Shown here: positions 43,732-55,825 of the stretch, one piece after another
Layout of the letters: the number at the start of each line of letters is the position of its first letter
Numbering within the stretch: the stretch's first letter is position 1
Assembly (NCBI GenBank): GCA_004335835.1
Contig: RWJK01001425.1
Location: 46,984-110,983 of the forward strand
Reading direction: 5' to 3'
Source: Scenedesmus sp. ARA3
Lineage: Eukaryota > Chlorophyta > Chlorophyceae > Sphaeropleales > Scenedesmaceae
Length of the DNA stretch: 64,000 nt
The notes under the pieces: generated by a model
What the model was told of the DNA's origin: nothing
Database searches by the model: none
Seen by the model: only the letters and a program-made list of their open reading frames with translations
Made by a program: the position numbers and the translations under genes

Positions 43732-43923
43732 TCAGTGTGTCACACTTGAACACGCCTGCTGCTCGTGTATGGCGTTCCGCCGTCCGCCTGAGCCCCACAC
43801 TTTGTACAGCAGGTAGTAAGGCTTCTCTGTGCCTTTGCTGCGCCTCTGCAGCCGCTTAAATCGTAAGAAAGAACATCGAGATTCCCCCAATTGGGGGACT
43901 CCTCGGTAGAAGGTTAAGGCCAT
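43732..43923 (-). CDS. Small hypothetical ORF, 63 codons
   Basis: ATG-started frame whose peptide (RGVPQLGESRCSFLRFKRL, then GTEKPYYLLYKVWGSGG) is free of the homopolymer runs that mark most chance frames in this DNA. It is basic and has an aromatic-rich middle. I do not recognise it and see no intron signals. It lies in an AT-richer island between the ABC gene and the multi-pass membrane protein gene, and it may be a chance frame. Confidence 0.22.
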   Translation of the reverse strand: MALTFYRGVPQLGESRCSFLRFKRLQRRSKGTEKPYYLLYKVWGSGGRRNAIHEQQACSSVTH

Positions 43924-44300
43924 GCTGTTGCACTTCACAACAGCATTTTCGTGAGCTGAGATTGTCTGCTTGTGCTGCGTCACACATGGTAAACGCGTCC
44001 TTTTACATGGTCAAGTCAACCCCCTGGTACCAGCTGTGCTGACACCTGTTGGCCAAGCATGCATAAGCAATGCCACAAGGGTATTGCACATGTTGCAGAC
44101 TAAGCCATTCGGATGGATCGACATAACCGAACCGTGGCTGCCTGCTGGGATGCATCCCCATCAACGTGACCAACGTTGGCCCACACACCGCACAAGGCCG
44201 CTTCGCCATGCCAATTGCAGCACCCCAATCGCCTAATCGTCATATTCCAGCAGCCATCGCGGAGGCGCGCCAGCTGTCTTACTGCCACGCACAACAGCCA

Positions 44301-44671
44301 TCAATCAGCAAGTCCGCCCTGCGCGCGTGTGAGCACCACGCCTATCACCGCCCACACCACAAGGCTGCCGCACGCCCACCAGCCCAGAAACCCAGCCAGC
44401 GTCTGGAACAGCACTGACGGCTGCTTGTCCCAGATGCTGGCCTTGGGATGATCTGCAGCTAGCGGGCTGGGGTAGGCCATGAGCATGTGCAGGCAGCCAC
44501 ACAGCAGCAGCAGGGTAGGCACAAATGCCAGCTGCAGGGCCACCTTGCACAGCTCGCTGAGGGTGCGGCTGAACTGACGCTTGAGCAGCGCGGTGCGCGA
44601 GGCGGCGTCCAGCACTGACATGTTCTGGATGATGTCTGCCTTGTAGGCCGCGATGAACAGGTGCGCCTGAT

Positions 44672-44705
<34 letters not shown>

Positions 44706-47700
44706 GAGACATGAGCGTCAGGCAGTGCAACCGGAGCTGGAAGGTGCAAGGCTGGAAGGGTAGCTGGTGGCGTATGGCCGACAACACGTAACATCGGCAC
44801 TGAGCAACCTCGAGTGTATGTCAAGCGTTAGCAACATGCATATGTCGCAAGACAGCCTGTCAGCAACCTTGTAGCAGGTGGCCAGAACACTGGCACGGCT
44901 GTGCCTGCATGCACACTATTCCAAATTGCACATCGCAGCGATTGCCCTGTTGAAAAATCCCTGAAACACCGCTGATCCTCAAGTCCTCGCAGCCGCGGGC
45001 CGCACCTGCGCCAGGTTTGGCAGCGCCAGCAGCTGCAGCCCCACCACCAGCAGCATGCTGCCGCCCCGCAGGTAGCACACCACGCCAGGCGGCAGCCTCA
45101 GCGCATCCATTAGCGTGGGCACCTGCGCATGAAGCAGGCACATTGCGCGATTGCCCAATGTGTGGCGTGCATTGACCAGCTGAAAGCACCTGGCCACAAC
45201 AATGTTTAGCACGTGTCTGCAAAGCCGCTAGCCTGCAAGACAACAGCAGCAGCATGCAGCTGCCGTTCCTCGCGCCACAGCCAGGCACAACAGCTTGAAC
45301 AAACAAGCAGAGCCGGAGCATTGTGCACCTGCAAGGCAGTCAATGCTGTCGCCACAAAATCCCTTTGCATCCAAAACACTCAGCGCGATGCAGACCGCAA
45401 ATCCCTGCACTCCAGCAGGGCAGCCGTGGCACCTCAACCAGGCCCACTCACCCACAGCGGCAGCAGCGCCACCTGTGCCAAGAAACCCGCCTGCACCACC
45501 AGCCGGCCCAGGCTGGGCCGCCCCGCAAAGTTGCGCGCCCACAGCGGCGGCTTCAGCAGCACCTGCAGCACCTTGCCGTAGCGCAGCCCAGGAGCCATCA
45601 GCAGCGCACCTGAAGCGGCAGCAGCAGCAAGGTTGGTAGATGCACAGGCCGCTCAATCCACACGGGCAGTAGTAGCAAATCTGATGCAGCAGAGAGGCTG
45701 ACTCCAGTGTGTGTACCCACAACAAGAACCAACAGCAGCAGACACATCTTGGCCTCCTCTCGCACATGCTGCGGCCTGCCAATGCCTCCAGCCGCGCTTG
45801 CTTTATCCACCTCCGTGTGCTGCCTGGCACAAATGCAACAACACACGCAGTCATCGCGTCTTGTCCACACAGCACGCTGCTGCCAAGCTGTCTCTGTAAC
45901 TTCATCACCCAGCAGCTGCCACCCAGCCAACACAACCCAACCGCTCCTGCCGTGCACTCACTCAGCAGCCCGCCAGCCAGCGCCAGCGGCAGCGCCACAC
46001 CCATCGCAGGCAGCTCAATCAACTCAGGCGCTTGCAAATCCAGGCTGGCTGGCAGCTTCTTGAGCCGCGTGTCCATCAAGTTCTTAAACCGGCCAGCCAG
46101 CTCTACACTGGCCCCCTGAGCATCAAAGGCATGCAGGCTGCGCGGCGCATACATCAGCAGCCAGAAGCTAAGGCTGGCGGCTGCCAGGCCCACCAGCAGC
46201 ATGGAGATCTTCTCAGACCTCACGACGGCACTGTGGGCCCACTCAACCTGTGGTGGGTTCAGCGGTGGGCAGCGGGGTGATGGTGTTATTGCCATGGCTT
46301 GATTGGTAATTTGATAATGAGCGGTGGGAAGGAGGGTTGATGCAGCATCAGAACACGGTACAGGCAGAGGTATAGACCGGTCCCATTCCTAGGCCGCGAA
46401 GTTGGGAGCGAATGCACAGGGCAGCAGGGCGCGGAGGGCGCAGCTGTGGCTGGTTACCAGTGCAAGGCTAAACGCTGCACATGCATGTATGCATGCTCCT
46501 GGCAGGAGCGGCATGTGTTGCTGAGCTGTTGCTGCGGGTGCGATGAGCACTTGTTGTGGCACGGCGTGGTGCGGCTGCTCCCAGCAGTGTAGTGCAATGC
46601 CACAATGCATGCCGTGTGCTGCACTGCGGCAAAACTACAGGCTGGTGGCCAGACATATGCTGATGTCGACAGCATGCTGTTATGCGCAGCATGCGGCGAT
46701 GCCAGGTTGCCGATCAACCAAATTTACAAGCCCACCAGCCCACCTTGATCATCAGGCCGACCACAAAGAACAATCCAGTTATAGAAAAGCTCAGGTAGAA
46801 AGTCGGCACGATGGGGTACAGCAGCCATTTGATTGCCACAGCACATGTGGCGATGGTGGCAAACGACACGCACCCAAGCAGCTGCAACCAAGCGTGTTGG
46901 CAGGCAACGAGCGGCGCAGCAGGGGCAGCTGTTGCAGTGTAAACAGGCAAGCTGCCAAGACTTGATGCAACAGGAGCGCAGGTTTGCGGCGTCTGCTGCT
47001 GTGCAAGAATCACGGCTGTGCTGCCCACATGCCGTGCGCAGATGTCGAACACAGCACTACTGGTGTAACTGGTGTGCTGGCAGCTGCCAAAACTGTGCGC
47101 CTGACTCAGCCACCGAACTTACGCAGTGCTGATCGCTGCTGGCATGCCAGGAGACGAGTATATTGTGATGTGCGGTTTCAAGCAAGACACTTGCTGTTGC
47201 TGCAATTCTGCAATGACTGCTGCCTGCCGCACCAGCATGTCAAATTCCTCGGTCATCTCCAGCCTGTCCAGCAGCCCAGGGTGGACCTGGCTCCATGTCA
47301 TCACGCTGCTGGATGGTACTGCTTTTGACTGCTTCTTCTCCTGCTTTTTGCTGCTGGCTGCTGGCAGCTGCGGCGCGCCCTGCGTCTTCAGCGTCATGAA
47401 CACCAACCCTGACAGCACCATGCTAGGCATTGCCCCCCTGCTCGCAGGACAAGGCACAGCAGTCAACTTGCATGCACCTGATGGCGGGAGTCAAAGCAGG
47501 CAAACGTCTGAGGGCTAATGCTATTGCTGAACTCACTTGAGGAACCTCTGGGCAATCAGCAAGACGCATGCTACGGCAGTAAGTGGCACAATAAATGATG
47601 CAAAGTACCGCAGGTCCTCTACTGTGTCTTGCATGCTGGCGTCATCCGATGTGCTGTTTGTGCCTGCTGCTGCAGCTGCTGGCTCTGCAGCAGCAAGGAT

Positions 47701-47910
47701 CAGAGGCAACATGGCCACAGCTGTCAACCCAGCAGCAGCAGATGCAGTTGCGGCAGTTGCACACACACTCTTGCGACCCAGACCTCCTCGTCCAACAAAT
47801 ACACTCAGTTTGAACAAGAAGTTAGATTGGTGATACTTGCTTCTGATCTGGGTGAAGGGTGAAAAGTGTTTTGGCCCAAAACTTTTGGGGCAGCAATGCC
47901 TGACAGGCAT
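44301..47910 (-). CDS. Multi-pass membrane protein, probably plastid, function unknown
   Basis: Seven exons join in frame to 561 residues: 47537..47910, 47191..47437, 46744..46881, 45962..46247, 45452..45609, 45006..45122 and 44301..44666. The first ATG (47910) begins a basic, Ser/Ala-rich leader (VGRGGLGRKSVCATAATAS) resembling a chloroplast transit peptide. It is followed by an Ala-rich hydrophobic segment and then FIVPLTAVACVLLIAQRFL. Further hydrophobic spans occur in exon 2 (MVLSGLVFMTL), exon 3 (two: FATIATCAVAIKWLLYPIV and SFSITGLFFVVGLMI), exon 4 (SMLLVGLAAASLSFWLLMY and a later Leu/Ala-rich one), exon 5 (FLAQVALLPLW), exon 6 (MLLVVGLQLLALP) and exon 7 (LAFVPTLLLLCGCLHMLM and WWACGSLVVWAVIGVVL). 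About nine to ten membrane spans are expected. I recognise no catalytic motif. The donor of exon 2 (GTGTCT) is poor, but frame is kept. The last intron ends in (CTG)10 in sense before the acceptor. Confidence 0.72.
44673..44702 (+). repeat. (CAG)10 before last exon of the multi-pass gene
   Basis: Ten CAG units on plus, CTG in sense, directly preceding the CATCAG acceptor of the final exon (first base 44666). Confidence 0.92.
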
Positions 47911-48339
47911 AACTGTTACCTTCTGCTCGCAAAAAAGCAGACCAGCCACGGTGTTTCAACTACGATAATAGTCTATTCATTCAAGCAGTTACCATTGCTT
48001 CGCCGGCCGCACGTTTCACTGTGATTGGCTCGCTGCTATCCTGCGGTGTTACAGGCAGCCACGCAACCACAAAATAGAAGGTTTGTTTATGTTCATTTCA
48101 CCTCGTACTTTGCACGTTAGTCGGCTTTGGACATTCTGCCGCTCGGCCACACCGCTAGTATAGTTGCTGCTGCTGCTGCTGCAACTGGTTCTTCGGCAAA
48201 GTGCTACAGACAACACGTTTGTTGGTGCGGATACCTTCCCTGAGGCATTACATCACAATTAAGCCTGGCTGTGTAAGGCAGTTGCAGCCACAGCAGTTGC
48301 TGTTCCAGGGGCGGCAGCTGCCAGGCTGCGTAGCACAGC
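47911..48339. other. Divergent intergenic region, multi-pass protein gene and IMP4
   Basis: About 430 bp, AT-rich, separating head-to-head genes and so expected to hold both promoters. A short CTG run lies near 48164. Nothing else was recognised. Confidence 0.55.
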
Positions 48340-49803
48340 ATGATACGCAGGAATGCGCGCCTGCGTAAGGAGTACCTTTACAGAAAGAGTCTAGAGGGCA
48401 AGGAGAAGGCAACATATGAGCGCAAGCGGCAGATACGCAAAGCGTTAGATGGTGAGTGGCAGTGCTGCGCACTGCCTGGAGAGGGGCGCTAGCCTGGCTG
48501 TGTGCGCAGCCGCAGCAGCAGCAGCACTAGCGGGAGCACCGTCTGCAGCTTAGGATCACACAGCAAGTACCAGTCATCAGCCCTGCAAAGTTCCAACGCA
48601 TGTTGCGTGCATCTGGCCAACATGTGGCCACCGGTCAGGCTACCCCCAGCTACTTGCACACAGCACTCTGGTCACCTGTGGCCATTGCCATCACATGCCG
48701 CCTCTCGACTCACCTCCTCCACATCCTCACTACTGCCCTCACTCACCCCCGCTCACCACTGCCATAATAAACCACCTCGCTGACATTTGCACCAACCTTT
48801 CCCCCTGCACCACCACCGCAGAGGGCAAGCCCATCCCCTCAGAGCTGCGCAGGGAGGAGGCGCAGCTGCGCAAAGAGGTGGAGCTAGAAGATGACAACAC
48901 GGCAGTGCCGCGCAGCCACATTGATGATGAGTATGCACACGCGGGCGAGACCGACCCCAAGGTGCTGGTCACCACCTCGCGCGACCCCAGCAGCAGGCTC
49001 ATCCAGTTTGCCAAGGTGCGCGGTGGCAGCAGCAGCAGCAGCAGCAGCAGTGGCAGCAGAAATGGCAGCAGGTTGTGCGTGTGAGATGTTGCAGCTGCAG
49101 CAGTGATGGGTTGTAGCGGCATGTTTACTACGTTGTGATGGCACAGACGGCAGCGCTGCGTGTGTAGCTGGCGCGTATCTGCAACCTCACCGGTGCAGCA
49201 CGGCGTAAAGCGGGCATTCGCAGTAAAGCAACGATGATGCACACGGGCAAGTGTTGCTGCGGCACAGGCAGTCTGGATGCAAGCAGCATGTGCAGGTTTG
49301 CACCTACTGGTCTTTCATGCAGGCGCGTGTCAGCTCGAGGCCAAGCGGCTGCTCAGAGGCACACACGATTGCGGCAGGCTCGCACATGCTGTCACCTCAC
49401 CTGCTGCTGCCGCTGCACCTTTTCCTGCTGCTGCCCTTCCCACCCTGCACCCCGCAGGAGATGCGGCTTGTGATCCCCAACTCGCAGCGCATCAACAGGG
49501 GCGGCCTGGTGCTGAACGAGCTGGTGGAGACGTGCAGGAACCACGGCTTCAGCGACATCGTGGTGCTGCACGAGCACAGGGGGGAGCCAGGTGCGGCGGG
49601 CGGCGGCGGCGGCTAGATTGCTAGACTGCTAATTTGCTGGGATACTGGGGTGTAAGTCAGGCTGGGTGAGGACTAGTACTGTTGCTGGTGCTGAGGCCTG
49701 TGCCTGCCGTTGCTATCCCGCCGTGCAGTGCCATTCGCAACACAGTTTATATTTCACTCCTGTATGGACACCCTACTGCATCCATGTCCCTTGTTCCCTG
49801 CCC

Positions 49804-49836
<33 letters not shown>

Positions 49837-50482
49837 GCCGCTGTCAGATGGCATGGTGGTGTGCCACCTGCCGTACGGCCCCACCGCCTACTTTGGGCTG
49901 TTCAACACGGTGCTGCGCCACGACATCGGCCAGAAGAAAGAAGTGGGCACCATCAGCGAGGCCTACCCACACCTGGTCTTTGACAAGTTTGGCAGCGCCC
50001 TGGGCCAGCGCATCGCAAACATCATAAAGCACCTCTTCCCGGTGCCGAAGGATGACTCGAAGCGCGTGGTGACGTTTGCGAACGCTGACGACTTTGTGTC
50101 ATTCCGGCACCACACCTACAGCGCGCCCAAGGGCGCCAAGTCGATAGAGCTGAAGGAGGTGCGCGCGGGGTGGCTGCTGCTGCGGCAATGGCTGCGGTCG
50201 CTAGTTGATAGCTGCAACTGCTGTAGAGCTGTGTCATTTGCTGCAGCTGCTACTTCTGCGTCCGTTGGTTACCTGTGCACAGCTCCCAACTTTGTTTTGC
50301 TTCATCTTCACCTTCTTCTTCTGCTGCTGCTGCTGCCGCTGCAGTGTGGCCCGCGCTTTGAGCTGAAGCCCTACCAGGTGAAGCTGGGCACAGTGGACCA
50401 GGCACACGCGGAGAACGAGTGGGTGCTGCGCGCATACACGCGCAGCGCGAAAAAGTCCAAGCTGGCAGCAGCAGACGACTAG
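48340..50482 (+). CDS. IMP4: U3 snoRNP protein IMP4 (Brix domain)
   Basis: IMP4 is a nucleolar component of the U3 snoRNP / small-subunit processome, needed for early 18S pre-rRNA cleavages together with IMP3 and MPP10. Five exons, 48340..48451, 48822..49015, 49458..49590, 49848..50158 and 50345..50482, give 295 residues, close to the human length of 291. The start is diagnostic: MIRRNARLRKEYLYRKSLEG matches the conserved IMP4 N-terminus. The Brix domain follows: DPKVLVTTSRDPSSRLIQFA, INRGGLVLNELVETC, VVLHEHRGEP, CHLPYGPTAYFGLFNTVLRH, HLFPVPKDDSKRVVTFAN and SFRHHTY. The C-terminus reads CGPRFELKPYQVKLGT. No insertions disturb it, unusual among its low-complexity neighbours. Intron 3 ends in a CTG run before CTGTCAG. 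It shares its pathway with RCL1 at the left edge, but the two are too far apart to be linked. Confidence 0.97.
49807..49836 (+). repeat. (CTG)10 before IMP4 exon 4
   Basis: CTG run in sense orientation ending about 11 bp before the CTGTCAG acceptor of exon 4. Confidence 0.9.
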
Positions 50483-52807
50483 CAGCGCTGCGGGTAGTTG
50501 CGGCTGTGCTGCCTGCAGCAGCTGCCAGCTGCGCCAGCAGCATTGTGCGCCTCGTTGGGTCACACCTGGCTGTTGCATCCGCGTTGGGTTCGATGAAGTG
50601 TGCTGTTGGCAGCTCGTCTCCATCCGCTGGCACAGCAACGAGCGCAACGAGCTCGCTATGCAACTTGTGGGGCGTTGCCGTGTATGGCTGCAGCCAGCAA
50701 GAAAGGCAAGGGGCGCGCTTGCACATGTGTTATTGCCATGCTGTTTTGGCGTATGGACGTTTGCCCCTCATGGCATGCGCTATTCGAGTGCATGATGTTT
50801 TCATCGCAATGCTGCCAGCAACAACTGTCTCAGCACACTTGCTTGGGGCAACTGTGCACGGCCAGGTGACGTATACCATGTGTGGGGAGAGGCGCCTGAG
50901 CTTGCACTGCGGCCGTCTTGCCATCACTATTGTGCTCTGCGTTGATCAGTGTTGCATGGGGCCTGCAGCGCCCGGAACCCTGGTGCTCATGGCTCGATGC
51001 CGTGCTGTGCCTGCTGCGCGCATTGCTGCTTGCAAGAGCTGCTTGTGTATGACTTGCAGTAGCAGTATTCATGGCAGAGTCTTTGCAAAGGCCTGCAATA
51101 GCAGCGCCGCAAATCTGGGGTTGTTGAAGCACAGCTCTGCTAGTTGTGTGCTGCCAGCATGTGCGGCTGCTTTATTGTAGCGCATCTGCATAACACACAG
51201 CGAGGGCCGCTGTGCTAATCACTAGCCAACGTCACATTCTGTGGTACCTGGGGTGCAGCTTGGAAGTATCATGACAGTCGGAGTTGTTGAAGGTAGCGAC
51301 TGCATGATGGCAGTTTGTACATATTCATCCCAGGCATGTTGGCAATGGCAAGCGTGCGGTTGGGTGCTGCTGCTTCTGCTTCAGTCTTGCCGCAGAAGCA
51401 CTGTTGCCTGGTTGGGTGATGCTGCTCATCTTGTCTGCAGTTGTGTCTTGTGTGTTCGGCTTTAAACTGGCAGCTCAAGCACTAACTGTAGTGCGCAGTG
51501 GTGCTACAGCAGTCCTGTTTTTCGCTGCTTTAAAAAGCACGGCCAGTCGTCAAGCTTTGGCAGCTAAAACCCCCATAACTTGTAGTAGGGGTGACATGCA
51601 TGTAGAACCTGTAAATGTGAGCCTTGACCGTCTCCAACAGAAACTGCTGTTTACAACAGGGATCACCATGCTCCCGATTGTGCAGGGCCAACAGCTGATA
51701 TCCTTGGGCAGCATCAATGATTGACGAAATGCCATGAACAATGCGACACGCCACACCAGCCTCTGCAATTGCAAGCACCAGGCAGGGCAAATGGCCCTGC
51801 TGTCTGACTCGCTGTTCCCCATTGTCACTTATCGAGTGTTGCAGATCAGATGACAGAGCCTCTCAAGGACGGTGCACTGGCCACGTCATGCATACCAACC
51901 ATGCTCACACACTGCTCATAGTAGCATATGCGCATGGACAACACCACGCACTGGCTGCTGTCGAATCACAGCTAGCACCAGCTGAGCCACCGTCACTCTT
52001 GCACATTCTCCCAAATAGCAGGGTGCGCATACTTGTGAGCTGCCATGGGCAGCCATCACCATGAAGCCAAGCAGTGTGATGTTGCTGCAGCCAAGCAGTG
52101 TGATGCTGCTACAGCTGCTCGTTGTCAGCCAACCTGAATGTCATTACCACACACCGTGCAACTGCAGCAAACAGCTACAGCCACAGTTTGCTGAGAGGAT
52201 GCACAAGCCCAAACACACCGTGCACAACATTTAGCCACCATCAGGTCCCACAAGAAACCCATGCCTGGCAACAGAAACCAAACAATGCCAACCTTGATGA
52301 GCCCAGCCTCCAAATAGGTACAGGAAGAGGCGAGCCGTGCTGCTTCAGCTATGCTGACAGCTGCTACTACTCCTCTACTTTTGATTAAGCCGATGCACCT
52401 GCAGCAACAGCAACTGCAGTTGCAGGCTGCATGCAGGCCATTTCCATACTTACGTAACCTGCGCCAAAACTGATGGGAGCTCTGACTCAACCAGAACCCC
52501 CAACCCAGGCATCAAGCAAGCAGCAACTCCACCAACAAAGAGGGCAGCTTGCAGCTCATGCGTGCAGCGCTAGACTGCCCCGCCACAACCATACCCATAA
52601 CACCACGCAAACCAGTGTATTGTACAAACTTAAATGTCATACATTGAGCCACCAATGCGCAGCTGTTAACAATCGCTGCGCTTTGGCAACCCGCCACAGC
52701 ATGAGGCTCACACCTGGCGCCCATCAGCAGCAGCCGCAGCCCTGCCATGCAGCGGATACAGCCCAGCAGCTGAGCATGCCAGCCATGGCAGGTCACTGCT
52801 GCAGCTG
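50483..52807. other. Intergenic between convergent IMP4 and DUF2358 genes
   Basis: About 2.3 kb with no recognised gene. A frame at 51404..51724 (+) has a hydrophobic start but no family features. A small direct repeat (CCAAGCAGTGTGATG) occurs twice near 52065 and 52090. A TGTAA string lies near 51612. Confidence 0.5.
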
Positions 52808-54435
52808 TCACAGCGACAGAGCAGGCCCGCCTTGGCTGGGGTCTACGGCTGCTACTGCAGGCACCGGCACTAACTGATCTGCGCCCTGCAGCTGCATCGT
52901 GCCCAGCAGCGCAGCATACAGGTGCACCCAGCTGAAGTGCACGATTGCCACCAGCCAGCTGCTGCTGCTGTCTGCTACGCTGGCTGCTGACACTGCTGCT
53001 GCAGCTGCACCCTCCTCCAGACCCCTGAGCCATGCGCCTGCGAGCAGCGCAGCAGAGCAACACCGCAACGGCAACAGCAGCAGGGAAATGTTGTCAGCTA
53101 GAGCCGCCTGACCCCACAAGAGCAAGCGTGCAGAGCACGCAACACACCAATCTGTCAGCCGTGCTGAAATATACGGATATCTGTCGCCACAACTGCGGCT
53201 GCATGCGCATGTCTCGCACATGCCCCCAGTCTGCACGCTGGTGCACGCTAAGTTGCGCCGGCGCAGCACCGCCATTGGCCCCTGCCCCCCTGCCCTCACC
53301 TGGCACTGCCTGCTGCGGCGCGCCTGGCACCAGGTTGAGCCCCGCCAGCAGCGGCCCCAGGCCCTGCATGGGCGGGTCCCTCAGGATAACGTTGTCCACG
53401 GCGTGCTCGTAGATGCGGCCCTCGCTGTCCAGCTTGTACTGGCTGATGCCGTCAAACACGCCCTCCGCCTCCCAGGGCACGCGCGGGATGCCGTGCACGG
53501 TCCATCGCATGCAGATGAGCCCGTCCTGCGGCTGCCAGATGCGGCGCACCTCCACGTACAGCTTGGTGAAGAAGATGCGCCCGTGGAAGCGCAGGCTCCA
53601 GAAGATGAGCTTGTAGTTCTTGAGCCCGGAAAAGTTGTTGCGCGGGTCCCTAAAGGTTATGTCATCGCGGTAGATGTCGACTGCGCAGGGAGCAGGCGGA
53701 GGCCGGCGGCGTTGAGTGCAGGGTGGTGCAGGGTGGGAGGAGAGGGCAACAGAGCTGGGGTGTGGACGAGCACTGCTGCTGCTGTTGCTGGTTGTACACC
53801 GCGTACAGCTGATTCAAAAGCAAAGTTATGTTGCTTAACATGCTATAGCATATAGCCCTTTGCTGGTACTGAGGAATGCATGCACAGCATCTTCCAACCA
53901 CAGCATGTTCACAGCCACAGCAGCAGCTGCTGTTGAGCAACAGCAGCGCTGGCCACCTCAGCTACAGCCAGCCCAAACATCCGCACGTAACGCATAGTTA
54001 CTCACAGTTCAGCTCCCGCTCAAATAGGGCCGGCACATCATCCCTGAGAGTGCGAATAGCATCTCCCACGTTGGCATAGTAATCAGGGCACTTCTCCTGG
54101 TTCTTCGTGGGTGGTTTTTCATCCACGGACACCAGGAACACGGGCCACGACTGCAGCCCATCATCCAGCGGGCTGCTGCCTACTCCTGATAGCTGGTAGA
54201 GGCGCTCGAGGCTAGAAATTGCTGAAGCACCTGCCCACGCCTGCTGATCAAGCCCACAGTCGCTCCCATTGCATCCTTCTGCTACTTGTGAGCTGCTGGG
54301 GCGGATGGCTGGACAGTGTCTGCTTCTTCGAGACCAAGCAGGCCTGAGCTGGGCAACTTGCCCTTGCCCCTGTGCTTGAAGCCTGCTTGCGTGCCTGATG
54401 CAGCTACCCAGACCTAAAGAGCCAGTCATGGCCAT
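52808..54435 (-). CDS. DUF2358-family protein, probably plastid-targeted
   Basis: A member of the plant/algal DUF2358 family (NTF2-like fold), mostly plastid proteins without an assigned reaction. Exons 54006..54435, 53300..53680 and 52808..53163 join in frame to 388 residues. Exon 1 starts MAMTGSLGLGS with an Arg/Ser-rich leader typical of transit peptides, then reads CPDYYANVGDAIRTLRDDVP and LFERELN. Exon 2 is the diagnostic part: FDIYRDDITFRDPRNNF, LIFWSLRFHGRIFFTKLYVE, RRIWQPQDGLICMRWTVHG and EGVFDGISQYKLD, then GRIYEHAVDNVILRDPP. Exon 3 is the least certain. Its acceptor (TATTTCAG) is excellent and phase is kept, and it encodes an Ala/Leu-rich, partly hydrophobic tail with SWLVAIVHFSWVHLYAALLG, but I cannot match that tail to the family. 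If it is not real, the gene ends shortly after exon 2. Confidence 0.8.
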
Positions 54436-54881
54436 TTAAGCGGAGCAACAGAGCATTCAGTTGCAGCCGAGAGCACACAAGAATGATGAGCTGGACTGCC
54501 AAGTCAAGCAGTTGTGCAACCAGTGAACGCAAGAGCTGAACGTTTAGGAACAATTCATGCCTTTAGCTGACATCAATGCCCTTTTCACCTACATGAAAAA
54601 CCATGTATGACAGAAGCACATGCTGTTAGGTGCAGTGTTCAGCACTACTGTTGATGCACGTCAGCACCATTGGTATTGAATCACAAATAATTTCGGTAAT
54701 CGTTGTCTGCGGCAGGTGTTTGGACTTCAGTGACCGAGGCCTTCGCTAACCAAACTGCGTTTGCTCAAGCAGCATCCCCTTGTTCTGCTGCCACGCCGCT
54801 GAATGCTGTAAACGTTGTGCTGTTGCTAAAGCCGAGGTATTAACATTCTGATCTCAACAACCTTGGCCACAAAGCAGCCCT
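54436..54881. other. Divergent intergenic region, DUF2358 and GDT1 genes
   Basis: About 445 bp of AT-richer DNA between head-to-head genes, expected to contain both promoters. No motif could be named. Confidence 0.55.
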
Positions 54882-55790
54882 ATGCTGGGTCCATCCAGGC
54901 AGCTACTGGCGCGGTTCACTGTAGAGTCGCTGCGGTCTCTAAACAGCAGCACAGTATCTTCTTCAAACATGGGTCTAGGTGGCAACCTCTCCCGGCGCTT
55001 CGTGGAGGCGCTGGGCAAGTCCATAGGCGTGATTGGCGCCAGTGAAATTGGGGACAAGACGTTCTTTATAGCTGCTATCATGGCCATGAGGAGTTCCAGG
55101 GTCACGGTAATGTTAGTAGCTGGTGGCAGGCGCCTGGGACCCTCCCGCCAGAGCCTGGCATGCTGATTGCCTGTCGCTGCTGCTGCTACTGCTGATGTAC
55201 TGCAGGTGTTTGCTGGAGCACTTGGTGCTCTGGCTGCCATGACAGTCCTGTCAGCGCTGCTGGGCTGGGCGGCACCCAACCTAGTAAGTCGGCCTTGCCA
55301 AGTATGGGGTAATGTCTGTCGATCAATTGCTGTGGCGTGCAACTGACGCTGAGCGATGCTGCCTGCAGATATCAAAAGTGTACACACACTATGCTGCCAC
55401 CATCCTCTTCTTCTTTTTTGGCTTCAAGACACTGTACGACACATACACACATACGGACGTGAGTGGTTTGCAGCAGCAAAGCGCAGCACACTCCGACAGC
55501 AGCAAACTTAGTCGCACGCATCAAGCAGCAGCTGTGATGAACGCCAGCCAGGCTTATGGTTGCGGGTAGGTGGGCAAGAAACGCGGCAGGGCGTGATGCT
55601 GGGGCTGATTGGGCATGCTGGAAGTTCGTAGCAGTATGTCAGCAAGCTTGCTACGGCTCGTGTTCTGCCAGCTGCATGGCTCACGGAGCGTGCCAGAGCA
55701 GCACTAAGCAACGCGTTGCCCAGCATGGCCTATCACCCCGCCCGCATTGCTAGCATGCACCAGCCGAACGCGCCTCTGAAGTGCGGCGCG

Positions 55791-55825
<35 letters not shown>

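Noticed and set aside
45228..46295. 355-codon minus-strand frame
   Set aside because: It overlaps real exons 4 and 5 of the multi-pass protein but reads through introns; the spliced frames give consistent hydrophobic spans and phases.
51404..51724. Plus-strand 106-codon frame with hydrophobic start
   Set aside because: No family features, no splice context, and it lies in a long convergent intergenic region.
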